Assembly: GCA_025358075.1 (NCBI GenBank)
Contig: JANYKU010000097.1
Span: 1-64,000, forward strand
Direction: 5' to 3'
Length of the DNA: 64,000 nt
From: Ilumatobacteraceae bacterium
GTDB lineage: Bacteria; Actinomycetota; Acidimicrobiia; Acidimicrobiales; Ilumatobacteraceae
Shown here piece by piece: positions 36,078 through 44,722 of this stretch (positions within the stretch are counted from its first letter, which is position 1; each line of letters starts with the position of its first letter). The notes beneath the pieces were generated by a model. The model made no database searches. It had not been told where the DNA came from and saw nothing but the letters and a program-made list of their open reading frames with translations. The translations under genes and the position numbers were made by a program.

Positions 36078-38929
36078 GCTGTTCCTGTGAAGTAGCCGTT
36101 GACATCGATGATGACATGTGTGGCGACGTTGACGAAGGTATTCAGGGCTCCGCCGGCCGACACTTTGATGAGGCCTGCGTTCGCCACCGGCGTCGCGGCG
36201 ACGTAGTTGAGGCTCGACGCGAGCGGAAACTGCCCGTCGGCGGGATATGCCGTGAGATAGCCGGCGCCCGTTGCCTGGTCGGACGTCAAGTTCATCGAGA
36301 CTGCCGAAGCGCCGACGGGAATCCCCAACGGGGCACCGGCCAACTGCACGGTCACGGTCGACATCCCGGCATGGATCGAGTGCGGCGCTTGCCGGCTGTC
36401 GTAGTAGCGGTCGGGCGTGACCGGTACGAAGAGCCCCACGCCATCGGCCGGGCTGGTGCCGTTGGTGATGTAGCCCATGACGTCGACGATGATGTGCGAC
36501 GAATTGGAGGTGAACACACTGATCGTCCCATCGGCGCCGAGTGGCACGATCGCGTGAGTTGCGGCGGTTTCACCCGTCGCGTAGTTGACGTTGGAGGTCT
36601 GCCCGGGCGCGGCGCCGGTGGGAAGCCCCTGCATGAATCCCGCGCCCACCGGTTCGGTGGCGGTGAGGTTGACGACCAGTGCGGCCACCCCGGTGGGCGG
36701 TACGCCGGCGTCGGCCGGCACCTCGACGCGCACGGTCTCACTGGCCGCCGGTTTGTGAGGGATCCAGCCGGCGGGCACGGGTCCCGGCTGCGATGGGCGC
36801 GTGTCGAGGACGCGATGCGGGTTGACCGGCACGAACCGCCCCGCTGCCGTGGTCATTGGCGTCGGCGATGGCGTGAAGTAGCCCATCGCGTCGACGATGA
36901 CGTTTCCACCCGTTGGAATGAAGATCGAGATCGAGCCCTGGGCGATTGGCACGATGGCGAAGTTCGGTCGGATCTGTTGAGGCGTGGCGACGTTGATCGT
37001 CGAGAACGCTCCGATGGCGCCGCCGAGTGTCGGCAGTGCCTGAACGTAGAACGGGGTCGCCGAATCGGTGGACGTGACGTTGATGGCGACCGCCGTCGCC
37101 GTTGTCGGGATCGTGCCGGACGCCGAGACGGGCACGTCGAGAATCGCGAACTGCGGATACGGCCCGACCAGGTTGCCGGGCCCGACGAACGACGACGGCC
37201 TCGTGTCGAGGAGGCGAACCGGCGCGCCGAGCGCGGTGAACGCGCTCGGCGCAGGGACGATCGGAACCGGTACGGCAGGCAGCAGGATCTCGCCGGCTCC
37301 GTAGGCGTTGTCGGGGCCGGGCGGACCGAGGTCGCGCACCAGGTGTTTGGTCAACGCGGCAAGCGGCATGCCGGGCACCGCCAACCCCTGGCCGAGCAGC
37401 AGCGCGGCCATGCCGGCCGCGGCGGGTGAGGCGGCACTGGTGCCGTTGAAGCAGAACGGCAACGGGTAGATCGTGCTTCGCACGCACGACGGTGCGGTGA
37501 TGTCGGGCTTGATGCGGCCGTCGTTGGTCGGTCCCTGCGATGAGTAGAAGGCCACGCCGCCGGAACCGTTGGCCGGGTCGATTGCGCCGACAGAAATCAG
37601 TGAAGGGTTGCGCGAGTCGACCACGGGCTTCGCCGCGCTGTACGCCACGGATTGCCGGCCTGGTTCAATCTGACCGAAGAACGTCGCCACCTCGATCGTG
37701 TCGGGGGCCGATGGCGAGTAGTGCGCGTTGGCGTGAATGCGAATGAAGAGGGCGTTCCCTGCGCTGACACTGAAGGCGGCGTCGACGGCTTCGAGTGGTG
37801 GCGCGCCGCCGACTTGCGACTCGTCCAACGTGAGCTGCAACGTGCGCGAGGTCTCGCTGGTGCCCTCCCAGATCTCGACCGAGTAGTCGGTGACCGACCT
37901 CGTTGGCAGGTTCCAGTCGTTCGCCCAGCGGATGCCATCGAACGAGACGCCACCCTGTGATGGATCGATGCGCAGCACCGTGTCAACACCGGGGCCGGTG
38001 TCGAAGTCGACGTATCCGCTGGCATCGACGCCGTCGGTGTAGCGGCCGTACCCGAACGCCGCGTCGTTGCCGCCTGAGTTGAACCACGTGATTCCCCGAG
38101 CTGCTGCGTAGTCGACGACCGTGTCGAGCGGGCCCGTGCCATCGCCCGGGCCGTCGTATGGTGCGCCGAGCGATCGAGTGATGATGTGCACGCCGTTGGC
38201 GACGAACCAATCGATCGCTGCTTGGGTTTCGGCGGTTGTCGCGGTGGTTGCCAGGAAGAGCTCGGCGCCGGGCGCCATGTCCTTGACGATCTCGGCCACG
38301 GCCACGCCATGCGGGTCACCGCCAGGTGAGTAGATCTGGCCCGCTGCGGTACACAGGCCCTCGGTGCGGTCGGGGCAGAACTGATGCGCGGCGTCGGGCA
38401 CCGGACCGTGTTCAGCAGGGTTCCACACCGTGAGGTCGAAGAAGTCGATGATGCCGACCCTGACGCTGCCGGTGAAGCCTGCACTTTGCCATGCGGCGGC
38501 GTTGGTGAGCGCGACCTCGTCGCCGACAACCGATCCGGTGCCCACGGCTTGTGTTGGCGGCAACCGATTGACTCGCACCGGTCGCTGCACGTAGCGAGCT
38601 CCGTCCGCGAGGGACAGCGCATCGACGGAACCCGCCGGCATCCACGCCTGCACCAACTGGCCGGTGACGGAGCCACTGACCGTGCCGCCGAGATGGTTGA
38701 CCTGTCGTTCAACGGCGAGATTGTCGGAGGTCAGCACCTCGACAGAGATCAGCGGATCGCGGCGACCCTCGGTGTGGTGGCTGAGCACCCGATCGACGTC
38801 GGCGCGAAGCCGGGGGTCGATTCCGGCCGCCTTGGTCGCAGCGCTCGGCTGAGCCGACACTCGGTGAACCGCGCCGGGGCCCACAAGCATTCCGATCAGC
38901 AACACCGCACCCACGGTTGGTCGTTTCAT
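36074..38929 (-). CDS. S8 subtilisin-family serine peptidase with repeated C-terminal domain
   Basis: 'RVGIIDFFD', 'DPHGVAVAEIVKDMAPGAEL', 'NGTSAASPAAAGMAALLL'; C-terminal repeats with 'VDAMGYFT', 'IIVDVMGYIT', 'VIIDVNGYFTG'. Confidence 0.9.
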   Translation of the reverse strand: MKRPTVGAVLLIGMLVGPGAVHRVSAQPSAATKAAGIDPRLRADVDRVLSHHTEGRRDPLISVEVLTSDNLAVERQVNHLGGTVSGSVTGQLVQAWMPAGSVDALSLADGARYVQRPVRVNRLPPTQAVGTGSVVGDEVALTNAAAWQSAGFTGSVRVGIIDFFDLTVWNPAEHGPVPDAAHQFCPDRTEGLCTAAGQIYSPGGDPHGVAVAEIVKDMAPGAELFLATTATTAETQAAIDWFVANGVHIITRSLGAPYDGPGDGTGPLDTVVDYAAARGITWFNSGGNDAAFGYGRYTDGVDASGYVDFDTGPGVDTVLRIDPSQGGVSFDGIRWANDWNLPTRSVTDYSVEIWEGTSETSRTLQLTLDESQVGGAPPLEAVDAAFSVSAGNALFIRIHANAHYSPSAPDTIEVATFFGQIEPGRQSVAYSAAKPVVDSRNPSLISVGAIDPANGSGGVAFYSSQGPTNDGRIKPDITAPSCVRSTIYPLPFCFNGTSAASPAAAGMAALLLGQGLAVPGMPLAALTKHLVRDLGPPGPDNAYGAGEILLPAVPVPIVPAPSAFTALGAPVRLLDTRPSSFVGPGNLVGPYPQFAILDVPVSASGTIPTTATAVAINVTSTDSATPFYVQALPTLGGAIGAFSTINVATPQQIRPNFAIVPIAQGSISIFIPTGGNVIVDAMGYFTPSPTPMTTAAGRFVPVNPHRVLDTRPSQPGPVPAGWIPHKPAASETVRVEVPADAGVPPTGVAALVVNLTATEPVGAGFMQGLPTGAAPGQTSNVNYATGETAATHAIVPLGADGTISVFTSNSSHIIVDVMGYITNGTSPADGVGLFVPVTPDRYYDSRQAPHSIHAGMSTVTVQLAGAPLGIPVGASAVSMNLTSDQATGAGYLTAYPADGQFPLASSLNYVAATPVANAGLIKVSAGGALNTFVNVATHVIIDVNGYFTGTA

Positions 38930-38936
38930 CGCCGTC

Positions 38937-39242
38937 TTATCTTCGCCTGCGTCGTCGTCGCCGACTTGCTAGTGGGTCGGATCTCGGCTGAGGTGGAGCG
39001 ACGATCGACATCTGCTCATCGACCGGAACGGTGATGCCCTCGTGATCGATGTCGACCGGCTTGTCGCTGGCCGCGACGACGATCGGCACTTCTTCTTTCG
39101 GCTTGCGCCCAAGGGCCTGGTCGAGGCCGAACATGCCGGCGGCGACGATCGCCCCAGCGGCACCGTGGCGGCGCCGGGCGGTGCGCACCGGATCGAACAT
39201 GCCGAGCGGTTCGATCTCGGCGTCGTCGTCGGGGCCGGGCAT
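38937..39242 (-). CDS. hypothetical small protein with Arg-rich C-terminus
   Basis: 101 aa ORF between subtilase and nei-like gene. Confidence 0.5.
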   Translation of the reverse strand: MPGPDDDAEIEPLGMFDPVRTARRRHGAAGAIVAAGMFGLDQALGRKPKEEVPIVVAASDKPVDIDHEGITVPVDEQMSIVAPPQPRSDPLASRRRRRRRR

Positions 39243-39304
39243 GAACCAACCTTACCGCTGACCATGCCGCGGCGGTCCGTGGTCGCACGACTACGATCGC
39301 GCTC

Positions 39305-40201
39305 GTGCCCGAAGGGGAAGCGATTCACCGCACGGCCGCGGCATTGCGAACGGCCCTGGTTGGGAGGGCCGTGCTGTCGTTCGAGGGCCCCCATGTCGAC
39401 GGCCCGATGCCGGCGCCCGGACGAGTCATCGAACTCGTCGAGCACCGAGGCAAGCAGCTCGACATCAGGTGGGACGACGGCCTGATCCTGCACACCAATC
39501 TGCTGTTCGGCGGAGCGTGGCACCTGTATCGCACCGGTGAAGGCTGGCGCAAGCCGATGTCGCAGATGCGGGTCGGCATCACGGTCGACGACTTCACCGC
39601 GGTGTGCTTCGGTGCCCGAGTCGTCGAGACCTACCGCGAGTTCGATGCGCACCGCCATCCGGGGTTCGGGCGCAGCGGTCCCGATCTCTCTGCAGAGGCT
39701 GCCGACCTCGGTGCTGCGGTCGAGGCGCTGTGTCGGTACGACGCGCTCGACGCGTCGATCGCCGAAGCGTTGCTCGATCAACAAGTGGCCTGTGGTGTCG
39801 GCAACGTCTATCGCAGCGAGATCCTGTGGGCGTGCCAGCAGCATCCGCTGGCGCCCGTCTCGATGCTTGCCAAGAGCGACATGGAACGAGTCGTCAGTAC
39901 TGCGGTCCGTGTGCTGCGCGCCAACCTCAAGCCAACATCGACAGATGATGCCGATCCGCGTTCACGCCTTGCCGTCTACGGCAGAAACGGACAACGATGC
40001 CGACGATGCGGCGACACCATCGAAGTACGCCGCATCGGCGAGCACGCCCGGTTGCTGTACTGGTGCCCCGGATGCCAAGTGCGCCGCGGGCCTCGGCCGG
40101 TGCCTGCCCCGATCGATCAACGCGAGATGGATCCGCATCCCGCAGCCGCCAAGTTCCTCTCGGAGCTTCCGTGGCGGCGCCGCGACACGTTGGCTGGCTG
40201 A
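39305..40201 (+). CDS. nei: Fpg/Nei-family DNA glycosylase
   Basis: N-terminal MPEGEAIHR; C-terminal zinc finger CRRCGDTIEVRRIGEHARLLYWCPGCQ. Confidence 0.9.
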   Translation: MPEGEAIHRTAAALRTALVGRAVLSFEGPHVDGPMPAPGRVIELVEHRGKQLDIRWDDGLILHTNLLFGGAWHLYRTGEGWRKPMSQMRVGITVDDFTAVCFGARVVETYREFDAHRHPGFGRSGPDLSAEAADLGAAVEALCRYDALDASIAEALLDQQVACGVGNVYRSEILWACQQHPLAPVSMLAKSDMERVVSTAVRVLRANLKPTSTDDADPRSRLAVYGRNGQRCRRCGDTIEVRRIGEHARLLYWCPGCQVRRGPRPVPAPIDQREMDPHPAAAKFLSELPWRRRDTLAG

Positions 40202-40244
40202 TCCCGGAACGTGCACTCGCCGCGATTCCGGCCGCGCCAGCTCG

Positions 40245-40351
40245 TGTGGAGTGTTTCGAGTGACCCTGGGTGCCGCCAACAACTCCACACCCAAGTCTCC
40301 GCCTCCTGTGGAGTTGCTCGTGCCCACCTGGGTGCGTCGAAACACTCCACA
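40245..40351. repeat. two 45-nt hairpin units in direct repeat (62-nt spacing)
   Basis: 40245-40289 and 40307-40351, both TGTGGAGT...CTGGGTGC...ACTCCACA; also 16-bp outer inverted repeat GTGTGGAGTGTTTCGA/TCGAAACACTCCACAC. Confidence 0.85.
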
Positions 40352-40391
40352 CGGACCCGGTGGGAGCGTTGCGGTGTGGGGTGTGCCGACG

Positions 40392-43300
40392 TCAGCGCGA
40401 GCCGACGGGCAGGTTGCCGATCACGGTGAGCCAGCCTGATTCGAGCTGTGTCGGTTGATCGAACGCCGGGTGAGGTCGTCCGATCAGATGCTGATAGGCG
40501 TTGGTCGCCAGCGCGATTGCCACCACATCGCCGACGTCGAGCGCTCGAACCACGGCGGCCTCGATCGAGAGCGTCGTTTGAGCTTTGTCGTCGAGTTGGG
40601 CGTGCGCGCTGGCGGCGCCGATGTAGGCGAACACCTCATCGAGATACGTGGCACCGGCGGCGTGGGAGACGTCGTCGGAATGCTCCAGGGCCTGCTTCGG
40701 CAGACCGAGGGTGGCATAGAGCAGCGTTGCCGCCGCGTTGGTGAAGGGATGGACGAGTGCCAGTGGCGGCAGCTCGGCGAACGCGATGCGGGCATCATCG
40801 ATGCGACCGAGCTGCATGAGCCCGACCAGCCGGGCGATGTGCGGCTCGAACGCCGCGCCATTCATCTCGTCGGTCACCGAGAGGGCTCGTTCGGCGATGG
40901 CGACGGCCGTGGCCCCGTCGCCTCGGTGCATGGCCGCGCCCGCCACAGCCATGAGCGGGAACGGTCCTTGCACCGACACGTCGGCCATCGTCAGCAGTTC
41001 CTCGGTGCTTCGCTGCGCAGCGCCCGCCTGACCGAGGGCGATTTGGGCGCGCAACAGCGGAGCGGTCGCTTGCATCAACCCGTACTTGTCCTTGAGCTTC
41101 TTGAAACGCGAGCGCGCTTGCTCGGCAAGGTTCGCTGCGTCGGCCAGATCGCCCTGCCACAACCGCAGATCGGCGAGCAACGTCTGCATCATGCCGACCG
41201 CCCACTCGTCGCCGCGTTGGTCGGCCTCGCGGATGACCAGCTCGGCCAGCGCCTCGGCTTCGGCGAAGTGACGTTCGAAGAACTCGACGAATGCGAGCAA
41301 GCCGAACGCCCAGCCGACTCCGCTGCGGTCACCCAACTTGTCGAATGCGTCGGCGGCGTGGTTGAGCCGGTCGCGAGCCAACCCCATGTCGCCGGAGAGG
41401 AAGGAGATCCACGCTCGATGCTGTTCGAGCCATGCCAGACCGCGCTGATCGTCGAGCAAGCGATACAGCGTGTCGGCCTCGCCGAAGAACCATTCGGCGT
41501 CGATCAACGACCCACCGAAGAGCTCGATGAACCCGCGAGCCCTCAAGGCGCGGGCAAGGCGGTCTGGCCGGTCGACCGTGCGCAGCAAATCCACGGCCTG
41601 ACCGAGCTCGAGGCGTGCCTCATCGAGTCGGCTGCCGGCGTGATGCATCGAGCCGAGCAGGCGATGGGCGTCGCCCTCCGACGCGACGTCGCCGCGCTGC
41701 ACTGCGCTGGCCAGCGCGCTGTCGAGGTCGGCCTTCGCCGCGTCGAAGTCGCGGAGATCGAGCAGCGCCTCAGCCCTGATCAGCTGCAGCTGCACGCGGT
41801 CTTCTTCGTGCTCGGGCCCGTGTGGCAGCAGCTCCAACGCACGACTGGCGTGGCGGACAGCGGTACGTAGGCTGCCGCTGTCGTCGGCACGTGCAGCGGC
41901 GTCGGTCAACAGCTTGATGGCCTCGGCTCTGATCGTGCTGGAGACGCCTTCGACCGGGCCGAGCTCTTTGACCAACTCTGCGGCAGTCGCGGCGTGATGG
42001 GCGCGATCGTCGAGACCGGCCGGGAAGTTGGCCATGCCCATGGCCTTGGCGACACCGGCATGGCGGCGCGCCCGGGCGGCCTTGGTGAGCGTCTGGTACG
42101 CAGCGTCACGAACGGAATCGCTGCGGAACTCCCACCGCCTGCCTCGCAGCTCCAGCAGACCCAGGTCGTCGAGCTCGCGGGCGTGTGCCGGGTCGAAGCG
42201 TTGTCCGAGCTCGTCGGCGAACGTCTGCAGCGAGGCCATCGAACCGGAGGTGCCCAAGATCGCAGCGTTCTCGATGATCTGCCGCTGCGCCGATGACAGC
42301 TGATCGAGCCTGGCGATGATCAGTGCCCTGAGCGAGTTGGGCAGCTCGCGGATCCCGCCTCCGGCTGCCGCGAGCGCGGCCAACTCGTGCAGGAACAAGG
42401 GGTTGCCACCGCTTCGCTCGTACAACGCCGTGAGCAACTTGGGGTCGGCGCATTGGTCGCCGAGCAGCTGGGCGGCAAGTTCTTCCGTGGCTGCCTGGCC
42501 GAGTGGTTGCAAGTTCAACGACACGACGGTGGCTCGCTCGTTGTGCGGTGGCCAGGCGACGTCGCTACCCGGGCGCATCGCCGTGATGAGTGCGAACGGA
42601 TGGCGACTGAGTGATGTGACGAGGTGCTCGAGGAGGCCGATCAGCGCCGGGTCGGCCCAGTGCAGGTCATTGATCGACAGCACGATGGGCCGTTCCTTCG
42701 TGCGCAGTTCGATCACGCGCGACACGGCTCGATGGATGGCTGCTCGCGCCGCCGGAGCCTCGAGCTTGTCGATCGGGGACGGATGCCCGAGGAGGTGGAT
42801 GAACACGTCGACCATACGTTCGATCTCGGCATCGTCGACGTTGGCGAGCAGTTCGACGGCTCGCTTGCGGGCGAGGGCGCGGATGCCGTCGACCGGCAGC
42901 GTGGGATCGAGATCGAGATCGCGAGACAGTGCGTTGGCGATGGGGAACCACACGTTGGCCTCGCCGTAGGGCACGCAGGCCCCCTCGACGATGCCCGCGT
43001 CGACCGTGTTGTGCAAGTAGTCGATCAACTCGTCGGCGAGACGCGATTTGCCGACGCCGTTGTCGCCTGAGATCGCCAACAAGACACTTCGGTGTGCGGT
43101 GCTGACGAGGTCGAGCGCGGCGCGCCCGATGGCACATTCCGGCTCGCGGCCGATGAGCGGACCGTTGCGCCCGCGCCGCGATCGGCTCCCCGGTGGCGCC
43201 GTGGCCTCGACGGCGAGCCACGCCCCGACGCACTGTTCGCGACCCTTGGTCTCGAGTTGGCCAGCGGGCTCGAAACGAATCGCCTGCGATGCCAGCGCGT

Positions 43301-43835
43301 ACGTGGATTGGCCGACCAGGATCCGGCCAGGCGGTGCCACTTCTTGCAGCCGTGACGCTGTGTTGACCACGTCACCCATGGCCGTGTACTCGGTGCCGGC
43401 GACCGCGCCGACGAGGACCTCGCCGGTGTTGATGCCGACGCGCATGCGGATGCCATCGCTGCCAGATAGCCCCGACGTTCCGACGAAGTGGGCGAGGGTC
43501 GTCTGCATGCGCAGTGCCGCCCGTACGGCTCGCTCGGCGTCGTCTTCATGAGCGACCGGCGCGCCGAACAGCGCCAAGATGCCGTCGCCGAGGATCTTGT
43601 CGACCCGACCGCCGAAGGCGGTGATGTCGTCGACGAGCAGTTGGAAGCACGAGTCGATCAGCCGCTTGACCGCCTCAGGATCGCGATGCTCCGCCAACGT
43701 GGTGAACCCGACGAGGTCGGCAAAGAGCACCGTGGTGATTCGGCGCTCCTCCCCTCGAGACGTGACGGAGTACCCGCACGACGAGCAGAACCGGGCATCT
43801 GCCGCGATTTCGAAGGCGCAGGACGGGCACAACAT
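40392..43835 (-). CDS. adenylate/guanylate cyclase domain + AAA ATPase/TPR regulator
   Basis: 'ERRITTVLFADLVGFTTLAEHRDPEAVKRLID'; P-loop 'ISGDNGVGKSRLADE'; zinc-ribbon N-terminus CPSCAFEIAADARFCSSCG. Confidence 0.95.
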   Translation of the reverse strand: MLCPSCAFEIAADARFCSSCGYSVTSRGEERRITTVLFADLVGFTTLAEHRDPEAVKRLIDSCFQLLVDDITAFGGRVDKILGDGILALFGAPVAHEDDAERAVRAALRMQTTLAHFVGTSGLSGSDGIRMRVGINTGEVLVGAVAGTEYTAMGDVVNTASRLQEVAPPGRILVGQSTYALASQAIRFEPAGQLETKGREQCVGAWLAVEATAPPGSRSRRGRNGPLIGREPECAIGRAALDLVSTAHRSVLLAISGDNGVGKSRLADELIDYLHNTVDAGIVEGACVPYGEANVWFPIANALSRDLDLDPTLPVDGIRALARKRAVELLANVDDAEIERMVDVFIHLLGHPSPIDKLEAPAARAAIHRAVSRVIELRTKERPIVLSINDLHWADPALIGLLEHLVTSLSRHPFALITAMRPGSDVAWPPHNERATVVSLNLQPLGQAATEELAAQLLGDQCADPKLLTALYERSGGNPLFLHELAALAAAGGGIRELPNSLRALIIARLDQLSSAQRQIIENAAILGTSGSMASLQTFADELGQRFDPAHARELDDLGLLELRGRRWEFRSDSVRDAAYQTLTKAARARRHAGVAKAMGMANFPAGLDDRAHHAATAAELVKELGPVEGVSSTIRAEAIKLLTDAAARADDSGSLRTAVRHASRALELLPHGPEHEEDRVQLQLIRAEALLDLRDFDAAKADLDSALASAVQRGDVASEGDAHRLLGSMHHAGSRLDEARLELGQAVDLLRTVDRPDRLARALRARGFIELFGGSLIDAEWFFGEADTLYRLLDDQRGLAWLEQHRAWISFLSGDMGLARDRLNHAADAFDKLGDRSGVGWAFGLLAFVEFFERHFAEAEALAELVIREADQRGDEWAVGMMQTLLADLRLWQGDLADAANLAEQARSRFKKLKDKYGLMQATAPLLRAQIALGQAGAAQRSTEELLTMADVSVQGPFPLMAVAGAAMHRGDGATAVAIAERALSVTDEMNGAAFEPHIARLVGLMQLGRIDDARIAFAELPPLALVHPFTNAAATLLYATLGLPKQALEHSDDVSHAAGATYLDEVFAYIGAASAHAQLDDKAQTTLSIEAAVVRALDVGDVVAIALATNAYQHLIGRPHPAFDQPTQLESGWLTVIGNLPVGSR

Positions 43836-43975
43836 CGGACTTGAGCGTAGGACACATCGGCGCGACTGCGAACTCGTAATCCGTCGAATACTCCCTCGAA
43901 AGCGGCATCGTTCCGACGCACGTCACCAAAACTACTGATGCATGCCACGGTCGGTTATTGATACAACTTAGGTCT

Positions 43976-44719
43976 ATGACAGAGACATTGACGACGAGCA
44001 CAGCCGCGGGCGCTGTCGATGCCGTGAAGATCTACGGGGAGGGCGACAGCGAAGTTCGGGCACTCGACGGCGTGACGGTCGCCTTCGAAGCCGGGAAGTT
44101 CACCGCCATCATGGGGCCGTCCGGATCCGGGAAGAGCACGCTCATGCACTGCCTGGCCGGACTCGATTCGCTGACCTCGGGTGCCGTCTACATCGGCGAC
44201 ACCTATCTCGCCGCACTCAACGACAAGGCCCTCACTGTGCTTCGCCGCACCGCTGTCGGATTCATCTTCCAGGCCTACAACCTCGTGCCGACGCTGAACG
44301 CCTACGAGAACATCACCTTGCCATTGCTTCTCGGCGGCTCAGATGGCGACCAGGCGTGGATCGACAAGGTCATCGACACCGTCGGCCTGCGTGATCGGTT
44401 GAAGCACCGCCCTAGCGAGTTGAGCGGCGGACAGCAGCAACGTGTGGCGGTGGCTCGGGCGATGGCCAGCAAGCCCACGATCATCTTCGCCGACGAGCCG
44501 ACCGGCAACCTCGACAGCCATGCAGGCGGCGAGATCCTGGCCTTCATGCGCAGCGCAGTCACCGATCTCGGCCAGACCATCGTGATGGTCTCTCACGATC
44601 CCAACGCGGCGAGTCACGCCGACCGGGTGATCTTCCTCGCCGACGGGAAGGTGGTCGATGAGATGCTTGCGCCGACTGCCGACAGCGTGCTCGACCGGAT
44701 GAAGCGATTTGGTGACTGA
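43976..44719 (+). CDS. ABC transporter ATP-binding protein (MacB/LolD-type)
   Basis: Walker A GPSGSGKSTLMH, signature LSGGQQQRVAVARAMA. Confidence 0.95.
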   Translation: MTETLTTSTAAGAVDAVKIYGEGDSEVRALDGVTVAFEAGKFTAIMGPSGSGKSTLMHCLAGLDSLTSGAVYIGDTYLAALNDKALTVLRRTAVGFIFQAYNLVPTLNAYENITLPLLLGGSDGDQAWIDKVIDTVGLRDRLKHRPSELSGGQQQRVAVARAMASKPTIIFADEPTGNLDSHAGGEILAFMRSAVTDLGQTIVMVSHDPNAASHADRVIFLADGKVVDEMLAPTADSVLDRMKRFGD

Positions 44720-44722
44720 GCG

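Noticed and set aside
36002-37429. 475-aa plus-strand ORF
   Set aside because: Antisense to the S8 peptidase gene; Arg/Gly/Asp-rich shadow ORF.
40245-40351. CRISPR array
   Set aside because: Only two related units, each internally a hairpin, and no cas genes; not a repeat-spacer array.
40455-41870. 471-aa plus-strand ORF
   Set aside because: Antisense to the cyclase/ATPase gene; composition typical of shadow ORFs.
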